NCBI GenBank assembly: GCA_021234155.1
Contig: JAJEKV010000582.1
Location: 62,001 to 126,000 of the forward strand
Direction of reading: 5' to 3'
DNA length: 64,000 nucleotides
Source: Isoetes taiwanensis
Lineage: Eukaryota > Streptophyta > Lycopodiopsida > Isoetales > Isoetaceae
In this document: in pieces, positions 31,959 through 43,435 of the stretch
Layout: the number at the start of each line of letters is the position of its first letter
How positions within the stretch are numbered: position 1 is the first letter of the stretch
Translations under genes and position numbers: made by a program
The notes under the pieces: model-generated
Databases searched by the model: none
What the model saw: the letters and a program-made list of their open reading frames with translations, nothing else
What the model was told of the DNA's origin: nothing

Positions 31959-34564
31959 CACTTCATATAAGCAACCTTATTGCTCACTGCAACCTTTTTC
32001 ACTATTTTCCACTACAACCATTGGAAAAAAAAACCCAAAACCATTGACCAATGCACCAACCATTAAATTAAACATGAATACTTGGCAAACGTCATTTCAA
32101 ATACAAGAGCACCAATTTTAACACCATGTACGGACAATAACCCAAATTATTATCTGGGGATCATTACAGAAGATGTGAGCGATCACCCGAAAAACGAATC
32201 TTTGACGTGGCGATCCCAAGCACACCAATGCGTTCACAACACAAGCATCATCGCCTTTATATTACGGGCACAAACAAGAAGTCGATGCTTCCCACGGCAA
32301 AGATTAGACCATAGCGTGTTGTTGGCGACTCAATATTTCTGGACAAAAGTTTACAAGTAAGAAGACACCAACTCGCAGCGAGGAACTCCATCGATGCCAA
32401 AGCGTGCCTGCTCCTCGGGGCACGCATAGTCCCGAGATGCCCTCGGGCCATAACGATCCAAGGCATTGATATACCGCACAAGAATCCCCCTTGAAGCGAC
32501 ATTGACATGCCCTAAAGCGAGCGCATTTTGCCTCAATGAAATCTTGAGATCCTCCATCTCTAAACATTCGTAGCATCATCACGGAATGCGGCGCAAGCTA
32601 TTACACAAGTGTCTTTTGCATCCTTAATTCCACTAAGTACCTCCTTGACGGAATTCCCGTCCACATGAAGGTGGGAAGCATTACGGCCGCCCTCGGGAAC
32701 CTTGTTTGCATTGCAACTGCGCAAATCATTTGTTGATTCACCATGGATTCACTTTGTCTATGTTTATGATCTCGAGGCAAGCCATTATCACCAACACCAC
32801 CCACAACGGCCTCATTGATTACCACACCTACAAAAACAAGAAGATTTACATATTAACATGTGAGACACAAACTTAGATCATTACCTACCTCTCGTCAGCG
32901 GTTCTATGCTTAGAATCCACGAGGGGATAAACCCGAGCCAAGGATCATAAAGGGCAGGAAGGGGGGGTATCTATGGGCGGTGTCATCTGAATGATGCTAA
33001 GAGACGACCTCGTCATCACTGCTTTGTCACCATTATTCCCCAATATCATCCCAAATGCGTTTCCTTCTCTTCCCAATAACGAACTCCGTGGAGTACCAAA
33101 ATCTCGAACGGACATCCTTAATTGAAGCGGACCACGGATTTAGGTCGGCCTCCACGCTGCCCTCAACTTCATTTGCTTGTGATATGAATGCCTGGTTCAT
33201 GGGCGGCTACCCATGCACTGCTCAAAATAAATTGGTTGGTTCTCAACGTTGCAAAGTGTGACACCGCTCTAATGATGCGATTGGTACGCCTCTTGCCATG
33301 ATATGAAACGAAATGACGCCCTTGCCAAAAGATTAGATTGTCCAAAGTGACACATGATTTGATGTCACTGCGCCATAGAGCGCATAGAGATCTTTCCCCG
33401 GCCATCGCTCCGCTAACGTTCTTCAAATGATGCCTAAAATGCATTTTACCGAGAGATCTTAAGGCAATAACCAATCATGCCTTCATAGCGGTAATTTTGT
33501 ATCTTCCGGACCTTTGCATAAAATCACTCCTCGGCGCGGCAGGAGTGTCCCAGCCAAGATATTTCTTCAACCTTACATTAACCATAGCCAGGGGTGCTAA
33601 AGTGCAGTTGCTTCAACTCTAAAAACACTTGAATGTGAAGATGATCTAACTTTCATCCCGTTCTTGGCTCACAACTCGGATATGCATTCCTTGTCCAGAA
33701 GCTCTGAGGCATTGAAACGTGAAATGCTTCCATACATCAACACCACCTACACTCCCTTTATTCTGGACGTCCAATAGAAGAGGGCTCATCCCTAGCCTCA
33801 TGAACTCAATCTGGGCTTCTTATTTCTTCCTCCCCTGGCCACCACCTTCTTTGGTAGCACAGGTTTCTTTCCTCAAAATTTGTTTGCACGGCCTTGTCTT
33901 CAAACAAAGCGAAGACCTCCACAAAACGCCAATCCTTGTCCCCACTTGCATCCTTCACACATGCCTCCAAGTGCTTCCTTGCACGTAATGCGCCACAAGG
34001 GTTCGCGAGGTTGCTCCCGAATGTCGCCGCCATGGAAATTAGAATTCTCGGTCGGTTTGAACCCTTCCCCATAAGGCCACGTGCACCAGGTATTTGCTCT
34101 CGGTGAGCCGCCCCTCAAAGATCAGGACTACCCCACCGGCCTCGACACCTCCTCAGCCCAGCCTCCTCCAAAACATGACAACTAGAGCAGTCAATCACGT
34201 TGGATACTGCAGGAGAGAGGCAGATTCGGTTTGCCATAACTTCGGGAGAAGCATGGAAAACAATGCGGTGCTACATATCTTATCTTCGCTTTCGACAATA
34301 TTCTCGAAGCACGTCCATGTGAAGCACCACCACTCTACCAGCACGAATCAATCGGCCCGGCCACATCCCGGGCTGGAACTTCAGATTAGAAACGGGGCCA
34401 CATGCATGAATCGGCCCCGCCCCGCGAAAAACGTCGAAGAAAGAAATGTAAAAAGAAAAATATCAACAAGAACAACCATTGAAATAGAAGCCACCGCAAA
34501 AAAATATATGACAACCCAACCCAACCTTCATCCAAAATCATATTAACATCTACAAGAACCTTAC
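31959..34564. other. 2.6 kb block present only in copy A
   Basis: Copy B joins AGTATTTT directly to GCTCAAAAGAG at 36580/36581, whereas copy A has 2,606 bp between the same words. The ends show no inverted repeats, no target duplication and no poly(A). Minus-strand open stretches of 80-100 codons (33169-33474, 33806-34072) and a plus stretch (34094-34546) match no family I recognise. It is either an inserted element whose ends have decayed or original sequence deleted from copy B. Confidence 0.5.
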
Positions 34565-36162
34565 GCTCAAAAGAGATGCATAGTTTTGAAACCATAATAC
34601 AAGTGACATGTCGTGTAACAACTCTTTATCTTTTTTCATTTAAATTGGTACTTGAATCAAATGAAACCTAATGGGGCGAAGGTTTTGCCATTGAAGATCT
34701 TGGGGCAATTTGCATATCCTCAATAGTTCTATGCATACAAGAATCAAAATCTACAACATCTAGCTACGCTGCGTCAAGCCCAGAAATTCATTTAATCCAA
34801 TAGTATAAACATTGTCTTGCTCATCTCTGCTCATTTACGCTTTATAGTAAGGGGATGCGGGGCCTACCTTTAAATGTCTTTCGTAGACTTTTGGTTAAAA
34901 CTTTTAGGCATATCATGTGATGTCATTACCGAATTTCCTTATCATTCATTATCTCTAGCACTTTGGGTCTTTGCATTTCTAACCTTGGGACATACCAACA
35001 TCTACATGAATGACTTTGTTATCTCGGGCAACATTAATTCCCATATTTTTTGAATAGTATGTCCTAGCATTATGGAGGTGCCAGGCAGCCGATGTAATCC
35101 TAACATCCAACTTCTAACCCGGCATTTATCCGATCAAATCCATAGTCAACGTGAGCATGAAGAAGGCCTCCATATGCAAATGTTGTACTTCCAACAACTA
35201 GAACAATTGAGTCTTCAAAAAGCGAGTTGATATAGGGCCTGGGCCTTAACGAAGCCATTCTTGGTCGAACACCACACCGTACTACCTTCCCCCAATTCTT
35301 AAACTCTTCAATGCCTTCCTTCAGTAGCAAACCTAAAGTCACCGTCCATGTTCATAACCTCATGATAGCCATTCGTAATATGATTAACTTATCACCTCCT
35401 TGTGCTCGGCTTGTCCTTTTAATCTCTAACAAATAAATGACCTTCAATTCCCGCCAAGATCAAGAAGATCCCCTACATTACATCACATTGGATCGTCATC
35501 CATCACATTGGCAAGTTTTTTAAGCTACCTTGTTTTCTCAAGTCCCCATGAACATCCCCAATGAACATCCAGACACTCTTTGGAAGTTTTGTTACTAGAT
35601 TTTTTATCCGGGTAATTGTCATTTAATGTTTCGCAATAGCATCTTTGCAATATTATCTATAAAGGATGAGACTAAAGAAGGCACCTTAATATAGAAGTCC
35701 GTGTTGTCGTTTAGCATTCCAACCATTTCCCTACATTTCCCATGATCGGGAAGGCATCATTGACCTTAATCTAAGATACAAGTCCGATCGCATCTAACAC
35801 ATGGAGAAAAAATAAATCTACGCCTTCATAGATTTCAGTTGTGAAACTATCTTGGACCTAACGATGTCTCAAAAATCAAATTGGAGAAGTCTTGCCTTGC
35901 CAGCTAAATCTTCAAGAATTGGGCCTTTGCAAAGAGCCGGATCTACGTGTGGTGAACACTAAACGAAAATTTCACAAGATTTCAGCTTTAGATTACTTTT
36001 TAAGGCGTCATTTGGATGAAGCACCTTCATGCCTACGAATGGGTTTCAAACAAGGAAAAATCTTCGTCTATGGATGCAAGACAAAAATTAAAACCCAATG
36101 CACAAAAGTAAAGTAGAAAAATAGGCTTCTTGCAAATCGATGTGTCATATGGTGTTCTCTTA

Positions 36163-38206
36163 TAGATTTGGAGGCAGCTATACCTTGAATTACAACGGAC
36201 GCTCTCAGATTGAATTATCATGAGATTAGGGGCGACATACCTTGAATTACAGCCATACCTTTAATTGCACTATCGCCTTGCCATCGATAGGTCTTACAAA
36301 ATTTATATTCTCCCAAGTGGTGCGAACAACAAAGCTTGGGCTAAATATCTTCACGTATTTTATATTTTATGGTGAAATTAGCTTAGTAATTATCTTTCCA
36401 TATATTTTTATCACTCCTTAAGGTATTCAACCGACAATAATAATGCAATAGAAAATTATCTCATGCAATTTGCATAACACCGAATGCTAATTATTTGCCA
36501 TATATAGATGTTAATTATTTGCCATATATATAGATGCTTTCATCCTTCATACTTTGGACAAAGTGAAAAGTAAGTATTTTGCTCAAAAGAGATGCAGTTT
36601 TGAAACCATAATACAAGTGACCTGTTCAGTAACAACTCTTTATTTTTTTCATTTAAATTGGTACTTAAATCAAATGAAACCTAATCGAGACCAGAAGGTT
36701 TTGCCATTGAAGATCTTGGGGCAATTTGCATATCCTCAATAGTTCTATGCATACAAGAATCAAAATACAACATCTAGCTACTTTTCGCGTCAACCGAGAA
36801 ATTCATTTAATCAATCGTATAAACATCGTCTTGCTCATCTCTGTTACGCTATAGTAAGGATGCGGGCCTACCCTTTAAATGTCTTTCTCAGACTTTTTGG
36901 TTTTAAATGTCTTTTACAGACTTTTAGGCATATCATGTGATGTTATTACTTTGAATTTCCTTATCATTCATTATCTCTAGCACTTTGGGTCTTTGCATTC
37001 ACAACCTTTGGGACATACCAACATCTACATGAATGACTTTGTTATCTCGTGTGCAACATTAATTCCCCATGGCTTTTGAATAGTATGTCCTAACGTGGTG
37101 CCCAATAAATTATGTCCTAACATCCAACTTTAACTTCAGCATTTATCTAATCAAATCCATAGTCAACATGAGGAAGGCCTCCCATATGCAAAATCTTGTG
37201 CTTCCAACAACTAGAACAATTGAGTCTTCAGAAAAAGCAAATTGATACAGGGGCCTCGTGCCTTAAAAAGCCATTCTTGGTCGAACACCACCAAAGAAAT
37301 TGTGGTGAATTTAGGCCAAGATGGTATTACCTTTCCCCCCAATTCTTAAACTCTCTAATGCCTTCCTTAGTAGCAAAACCTAAAGTCACCGTCCATGTTC
37401 ATAACCTCATGATAGCCATTCGTAACATGAATAACTTATCACCTCCTTGTCATTGCTTTGTCCTTTTAATCTTTAACAAATAAATGACCTTTGATTCCTG
37501 CTAGCCAAGATCAAGCAGATCCCTACATCACATCACATTGGATTCGTCATCCATCACATTGACAAGTTTAAAGCTACCTTTGTTTCTCCAAGTCCCCATG
37601 AATATCCTCAATGAACATTTGTCCACTTCTTTGGAAGTTTTGTTACTAGCTTTTTATCCGGGTAATTGTCATTTAATTTTTTCGCAACAAAGAACAACTT
37701 TGGTAAAAAGATCTATAAAGGATGCGCACTAAAAGAAGGCACCTTAATGGATGTTAGGTGTTGTCGTTAGCATTCCAACCATTCCCTACATTTCCCATGA
37801 TCGAAGGCATCATTCAAAACCTTAATCTAAGATACAAGTCCGTCGATCTAACACATGGAGAAAAATAAATATACGCCTCATAGATTTCAAGTTCTAAAAC
37901 CTTCGGGCCATAACGATGTCTCCAAAATCAAATTGGAGAAGTGCCGCCTTGTCAACTAAATCTTCAAGAATTGGCCGCAAAACGGATCGGATGCAGTAGC
38001 CGAACACTAACGAAAATTCTACAAGATTTCAGCTTTTAGGATTATTTTTTGGGCGATTTCAACAATTGGGTGAAGCACCTTCATGCCTACGTAATGGGTT
38101 TCAAACAAGGACAAATCTTAGATCTATGGATGCGAAGACAAAATTTAAACCCAATGCACAAAGTAAAGTAGAAAATAGGCTTCTTGCAAATCGATGTGTC
38201 ATATGG
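36163..38206. repeat. Tandem duplication, copy B (uninterrupted)
   Basis: Starts TAGATTTGGAGGCAGCTATA directly after copy A and ends at the matching ATCGATGTGTCATATGG. It keeps both junctions that are interrupted in copy A and so dates those events relative to the duplication. Contains no recognised gene. Confidence 0.85.
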
Positions 38207-38921
38207 AGAATTAGGACATCATGGAAAAGGTGACACCAAGAGGGCCATCCAAACTAGAAAAATTTACCTAGAAAATAGAGTAATTGCCAAAACAAAGGAT
38301 ATTGCAAAACTCGTAAAATTTGCAATCTAATTCCAATGCAAACAAAGATCACGGCTATTCCATCATATTCAAAATCTCAAGAACACAATGCATTCTTGGA
38401 TCAACCTAACGCCATCAAGATGTTCAATTGGACATTCAAGATCACGCATTGTTCTATTACCAAGGTTAAGTGCACGAACAATTATAATCTAAGTGAAGAG
38501 TCTTGTGTAGATCTTTGAAGAGGCTAATCTCTTTCTTTCTCAAGCCTCTACTCGCTCAACATCTCACATTCATATTCCTAGTCTGCGAGACCAAATATTA
38601 TACATCATCTCTTGAATGACCTTATTGATTTTACTGAACATATTATCCCATCTCAAAGACACTCATCATAATTCTATTGCCCAAAAAATAGCTCAGCAGT
38701 TGTCTGGATTATTAGAAGGCCATAACAATAGCTTAGCGTATAAAAATGGATGCATCGACATAAAAAGGCATGACTTATCGATTTATTTATCTATTTATTG
38801 TCCGTAAATGTTATGGTTCAAAGTATCTTAGTGATAGTTGGAATGCAAAGATAGAAGCGAGGGCAATAATTTCGATCAATTTGTTAGCATAAACAAATTG
38901 ATCCAAAAAAAATCAAGCACA
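38207..38921. other. Spacer before the carboxypeptidase relic
   Basis: AT-rich, no protein similarity. It may contain intron sequence or lost 5' exons of the serine carboxypeptidase-like relic that starts at 38922, but none can be recognised. Confidence 0.45.
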
Positions 38922-39204
38922 AAACCGGTTCTTTGGCTAAACGGAGGTGGGTACCCCTGGGATCCTCGGGCCCAAAAACAAAAAAACTTAACGATTTCTA
39001 TGTGATGCGAGAAAGACAATTTCCATTTTCTTCCCATTTTAAGCCATAGCTGATTCTCGGGTTTAAGTTAGAATAAATAAATTTTTGCTGTTTTTGCAGG
39101 GCCAAGTTGATCCTCCCTCGCTTATGGAGCTTCGAAGAAATCAGCCCTTTTAGCATTCATGTTAATGGCACGGGTTTGTACAGAAACCGCTACTCTTGGA
39201 ACAG
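38922..39204 (+). pseudogene. Serine carboxypeptidase-like (S10 family), two exon relics
   Basis: S10 carboxypeptidases (SCPL) are vacuolar or secreted alpha/beta hydrolases with a conserved LWLNGGPGCSS. At 38922 the frame reads KPVLWLNGGG and then loses the PGCSS motif. After a probable intron ending TTTTTGCAG (39091-39099), an exon of 105 nt (39100-39204) encodes FEEISPF..HVNGTGLYRNRYSWNR, matching the family's EE-x-GPF...LY-N-YSWN segment that follows the motif. It ends at a good donor, CAG/GTATGC. The catalytic serine, aspartate and histidine exons are not seen, so this is a fragment. Confidence 0.7.
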
Positions 39205-40318
39205 GTATGCGATTTGAAGCTTCTTGCTTTGAATTACGGATCGAATTGTCCCAATGCCCTGTCGGCGTCCAAGATTTGTTCGTTTGTCCTCCCTCGCTAT
39301 GGTCAATTATACTTTGCTCAATCTAGATGCACCTCAATGAATGGTGTCAAAATCTACATTCAAGGCACATCCAAACAAGGTGATCTACTAAATAATGAAA
39401 AGATATTCACCCCAATATCGTATATAAAGAAGCACTAATTGCTTAGATACAACAAAAACAAAGTCCACATCAGTTAACAAGTTCTATCCAGCACCAAAAG
39501 GGACTTCATGTACTTTGCCAGCATGAGGCGACAAACAAGTTAAATCAAAAGGTGACGGTTCCTCTATCACTTGATAAAGAAATCTATCGTCTTGACAAAA
39601 ATATGGGACAGTTGGACGTTGAAATAATTCTATCATCAATTGACAAGGATTCCAATTGTCATATCTTGGGCAATAGAACATAAAGCACATGTAACCTCAC
39701 TCTACGTTCTAGGCAAGATCTAAACCTTACTTCTCTTCTGAAAATATTGATATTATTAAAGGTAATGATTGTTGTTCGTCTAATCTAGTTCTAGATATTG
39801 TTCTCATAATTTTGGGAACATGGATTCTCATAAGGAAAAATTGAACATTACCGCTAAAAATCTTGGGATGACGACCTCTTTTTATTATCTTGCAAACATT
39901 GTGAAATCTAATCCTAGTGGAAATACTAAATCTGGCGCCTAGGGCTAGAAAAGATTGCAGTCTCAAACATTCTTAGAACACCTACCCAATACAGACACAA
40001 GTTTAAAAGAAAACTAGAAGCCATAATACCTTTTATTTTCTTCTTGATTGGTTTCTATTTTTTGAGGATTCTTTCCATGGGGAAGTCATAGAAAACCCCC
40101 AAACCACATGTGTGAGCATGAAGGGGATGTTTTTGGGCTTCGGTGTGTATAACTATACCTATATGATAAAATATTTTTTTTTTTTTTTATTGACGTACAA
40201 AACTGGAAGAGGTATATGTGTATTCAAATTCAAAATTATATGCTAGAGGCTTTCTATAAATGGAATGGTATATATAGAGGTCCTTTTACCACTATATATA
40301 CCATTCTATAAATAGAAT
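39205..40318. other. Spacer between carboxypeptidase relic and copia element
   Basis: The first 230 bp are probably intron of the carboxypeptidase relic; an open stretch to 39438 has no recognisable similarity. Later parts are AT-rich with a T-run at about 40170-40188 that could be the reversed tail of a small minus-strand retroposon, and a hairpin at 40261-40309. Confidence 0.45.
40261..40309. repeat. 17-bp hairpin at the copia target site
   Basis: TGGAATGGTATATATAG (40261-40277) pairs with CTATATATACCATTCTA (40293-40309), one mismatch, 15-nt loop. A related sequence, GAATGGTATATAGAGG, also follows the copia element at 55055, so the element inserted into or beside a repeat of this kind. Confidence 0.75.
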
Positions 40319-40862
40319 TGAAAGAAGTCTGAGACTGCTCATGATAATTATTCCTGCATATGATGCTCAAATGGTAAAATTTGTGAGGTGTGACCTTAGG
40401 AGTTTCATATGGCACATTATATGGTAGGTTGCATCTACAAGTATATGGTCGGTTACATTAAGTAAAGGAAAGAGCATACATGTTCGAATAAAATGGTGGT
40501 ATGTCAATGTGTGTTTAGAGAAACTCCTCAAGAATTGGCGAGCCGACCGCTACCCAATGGATAAAGGCAAGCTCCGATCTAGGGGTGTGGGCGATCAGGA
40601 AATTGAGACGGAATCATCTTCCGTGGGGATCTAATGTGTAAAATTGTAGTTCAAATGTAGTCTTGATCAAGTTGCGTGATCTAGTCATTTCCTTTGCTAC
40701 ATTGCATTGGGCGTTTATCATACCATTCACCATTGACATTGAGCAAGTAAAATTGAGTTATGATTAAGCATTTGTTTACCCATTAGAGACATCATTGAGC
40801 AACTGAATTCAACTAGTTATGAAGATTAGTTGTGTCTAGTTCTCATTATCTCAAAATCTTCA
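40319..40862 (+). repeat. 5' LTR of the copia element
   Basis: Starts TGAAAG, ends CTTCA, and matches 54504-55053 along its whole length with numerous substitutions and 1-4 bp indels, so the insertion is old. It carries landmarks shared by both copies: ATGATGCTCAAATGG, GTTTCATATGGCACATTATA, ACCCATTAGAGACATCATTG. Confidence 0.9.
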
Positions 40863-40863
40863 T

Positions 40864-40875
40864 TGGTGTCGAGCA
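40864..40875 (+). other. Primer-binding site (tRNA-iMet type)
   Basis: TGGTGTCGAGCA directly after the 5' LTR resembles the plant consensus TGGTATCAGAGC complementary to initiator tRNA-Met, with a few changes. An ATG (40876) opens the gag region straight after it, as in many copia elements. Confidence 0.75.
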
Positions 40876-43435
40876 ATGGCTACAAGACTAGGTGCAAAGT
40901 CTCGTTAAATGGTATTAACATCTTCAAAGGTGAGGCAAGGTTTCAAGCTTGGAAGGGAAGGATGAAGGATGTTTTGGAGGTCGGCCTATGGAATTTTGTT
41001 GAAGGTGATGGCGAAACCGGAAGGAGAAAGCAAGATTATTAATGGAACTCAGGGGAGAAAACTCATCCGCCAACAACCACAACAAAGAGACAAGAGGAAT
41101 TAACTGGAAGGGAAATTACAAGAGGCAAGAGTTATTATTTCAAGTAAATTGAGTTCCAAAGATAATGCTTAAGGTCGGGGGATAAATCTCCAAGAGATTT
41201 GGCAATATTTGATTAGAACTTATGAAGTAAAAAGAATACCTCCAAACTTGACATGCTTGACGAAAAGCTAAGGAGATTGAAGTTTCGAGGAAGGTGACAA
41301 TCTCACACGGTTTTTTCAAGTTCGGACAACATCATAGTAGACATGGAGGTTGCTAGAGTGCGATTACAAAGGAGTTCAGTAATCAATCTTGCTAGAGCCT
41401 TTTATAATTTTAGTTAGTTAAGCACATTCTGAAGCAGGTTGGTAGAAATAGAGAAAAGTAAAAACCCCGATTAGGACTGAAATAGAACATAGGAAATTAA
41501 CTCAAGAAGAGGATGATGATGAACATACTAAGTCTTATTTTTGGAAAAAGGCAAAGCCAATGGAGAAAAATAGGCCCCTGTTTTACATGCAAAATGTTTG
41601 ACATTTAAAAGCCAACCGCCCAAAAAATAAAGAGATAAGACGTTACAATTGCGATGGTTATGGGCATTTCGCAAACAAGTGTGAGTCCAAAGGATGCGGG
41701 ACGAGGCGGGGGGTAAAGTTTTCGTTGGAAATGGTAGAAACACTAAAAACATAAGGGGTCGAGGAAGAGGAAGTATGAGCAGAGAGCATGCTTACGTTAT
41801 ATGGTTAAGGATTTAAAGAAAACGAAGAAGTTGATCCAGATTCGAGGTAATTATTGCTAGTACTTTGAGTGCTTTGGAAAGTAAGACTAATCATGATCTA
41901 TATGTCCTAGATAGTGGAGCTGAGAGAACAAAATCAAATAAGAGAGCAAAAGGTATTCTTGATCTAATCCATACTTGATCTTTGTGGTCCGATTGAATGT
42001 TAGAAGCATAGATGGAGAAGATACTTCATCACGTTCATTGATGATTTCTCAAGAAAAATCAAATGTTACACTCTCAAGACAAAAGATCAAGCATTTAGCG
42101 CTTTTGAAATGTTTGAGGCAAGAGATGGAAAGGGAGACTAATAGAAAGATTAGATGTATAATGCCGAGCGAGAGGATGAGAATATTTGTCCGGAGAATTT
42201 AAGAAATATTGTGTAGAAAAGGGCATAAAGAGACAATTAACATCGCAGACACTCTCTTTAGCAAAACGATTGTTGCAGAGCGGAAAAATAGGACAATATT
42301 AGACTGTGGAGAGCAATGTTAAAACATTCAGGTCTTCCTAATTATTTGTGGGAGGAGGGGTTTACGGTGTACATTCAAAATAGAATACCTTTGTCCAAGC
42401 CGGAAAAGTGGCGAGAGGAAATGTGGAATGGAAAACAGATAACCTATGATAGGTTTAAGGTTTACTGTTGTGTTGCTTTTGTACATATCCCTAAGGAGTT
42501 GATAAGAAAACTAGATGATCGGGCAATCATCTCTTTTTCTCGTGGGATATGATGAGACATCAAGGCATATAAAATTGTTTGATCTTGTGCAGAAGAAAAT
42601 ACTTGTTAGTAGAGATGTAAGCTTTGATGAAAGCATAGTGTACAAGACTTCGAGGCAAATTAAGGGGAACTAGAGGCTAGAACAGAAATTAAAGAGGCTG
42701 ATAATGATCATCGCAGCGGAGAAGATAAATGACGGATCATATAAACAGCATTAGAAGATGATAATAATGATGACTTGGAAGATGAAGATAATAGTATGAA
42801 AAATAATCAAATGAATTCTGAAATGCAAATAATCCTCGAAAAATGCGGCTCACACACCGCAAGTAAGAAGAATTGAAGGAATCAAAAAGAAAAAAAGAGC
42901 ATCCGAAGTAGAAAAGTTACAAAGGGACGTTGATGTTGACATATCAAGATATGGAAGAAAAAAAGGAGGTAAGAGTAGAAAGACCGAAGAAGAAGAAATT
43001 TTAGTTATCTTAGCCATAATGAAATCAAAGATACCACAAACGTATGAGGATGCATTAAATAAAGAAGGCTGGAACAAGTGGATACAAGCCATGACGGCGG
43101 ATGAAATAAACTCATTCAAGAGGACAAAAAACTTTTGAGCTGGTTGATAACCCACAAGACAAGAACATCATTGGGAGTCCCGTTGGATTTACAAAATAAA
43201 AAGGGAAAATGATGGATCAAAGAGAAGGCCGATTAGTAGCTCGTGGTCTTACGCAAGAAAAGAGGCATTGATTTTGATGATACTTTTCTCCGTTAGTGAA
43301 GTTAACAAGCATAAGAACCTTATTAGCTTTTGCAAATGCTACGATCATGAAATTCACCATATGGATGTAAAACGGCATTTCGAATGCAAAATTGGAGGAG
43401 GAGATTTATATGAGACAAGCTCGTGGTATTATCCA
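40876..43435 (+). pseudogene. Copia gag, protease, integrase and N-terminal reverse transcriptase
   Basis: Gag begins MATRLGAK and, after a frameshift, reads FKGEARFQAWKGRMKDVLEV. The zinc knuckle at about 41640-41680 reads RYNCDGYGHFANKC: the first cysteine has become arginine. Protease: YVLDSGAER (about 41909). Integrase: DLCGPI then YFITFIDDFSRKI (41975-42065), TLKTKDQAF; later VAFVHIPKEL.RKLDDRAI (42470-42530) and TSRHIKLFDLVQKKILVSRD (about 42555-42615). Reverse transcriptase starts at YEDALNKEGWNKWIQAM (about 43045), continues IIGS and NDGSKRRPI, and reaches YDHEIHHMDVK (about 43340), where it is cut by the Ty3 fragment. Part of the protease-integrase linker is deleted. Confidence 0.8.

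Larger units (their letters stand above)
29954..36162. repeat. Tandem duplication, copy A (interrupted twice)
   Basis: Copy A begins TAGATTTGGAGGCAGCTATA and ends near AATCGATGTGTCATATGG (about 36152). It aligns to copy B (36163-38206) in three blocks: 29954-30170, 31801-31958 and 34565-36152. The two gaps are a 1,630-bp ORF1-only LINE (30171-31800) and a 2,606-bp block (31959-34564), neither of which is in copy B. The copies are direct and adjacent, so an ancestral unit of about 2 kb was duplicated by unequal exchange or replication error. No recognised gene lies in the unit itself. Many small indels separate the copies, so the duplication is not recent. Confidence 0.85.

Noticed and set aside
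34094-34546. 150-codon plus-strand frame
   Set aside because: Composition changes along its length, no domain is recognisable and no start context or splice sites support it; left as part of the unassigned 2.6 kb block.
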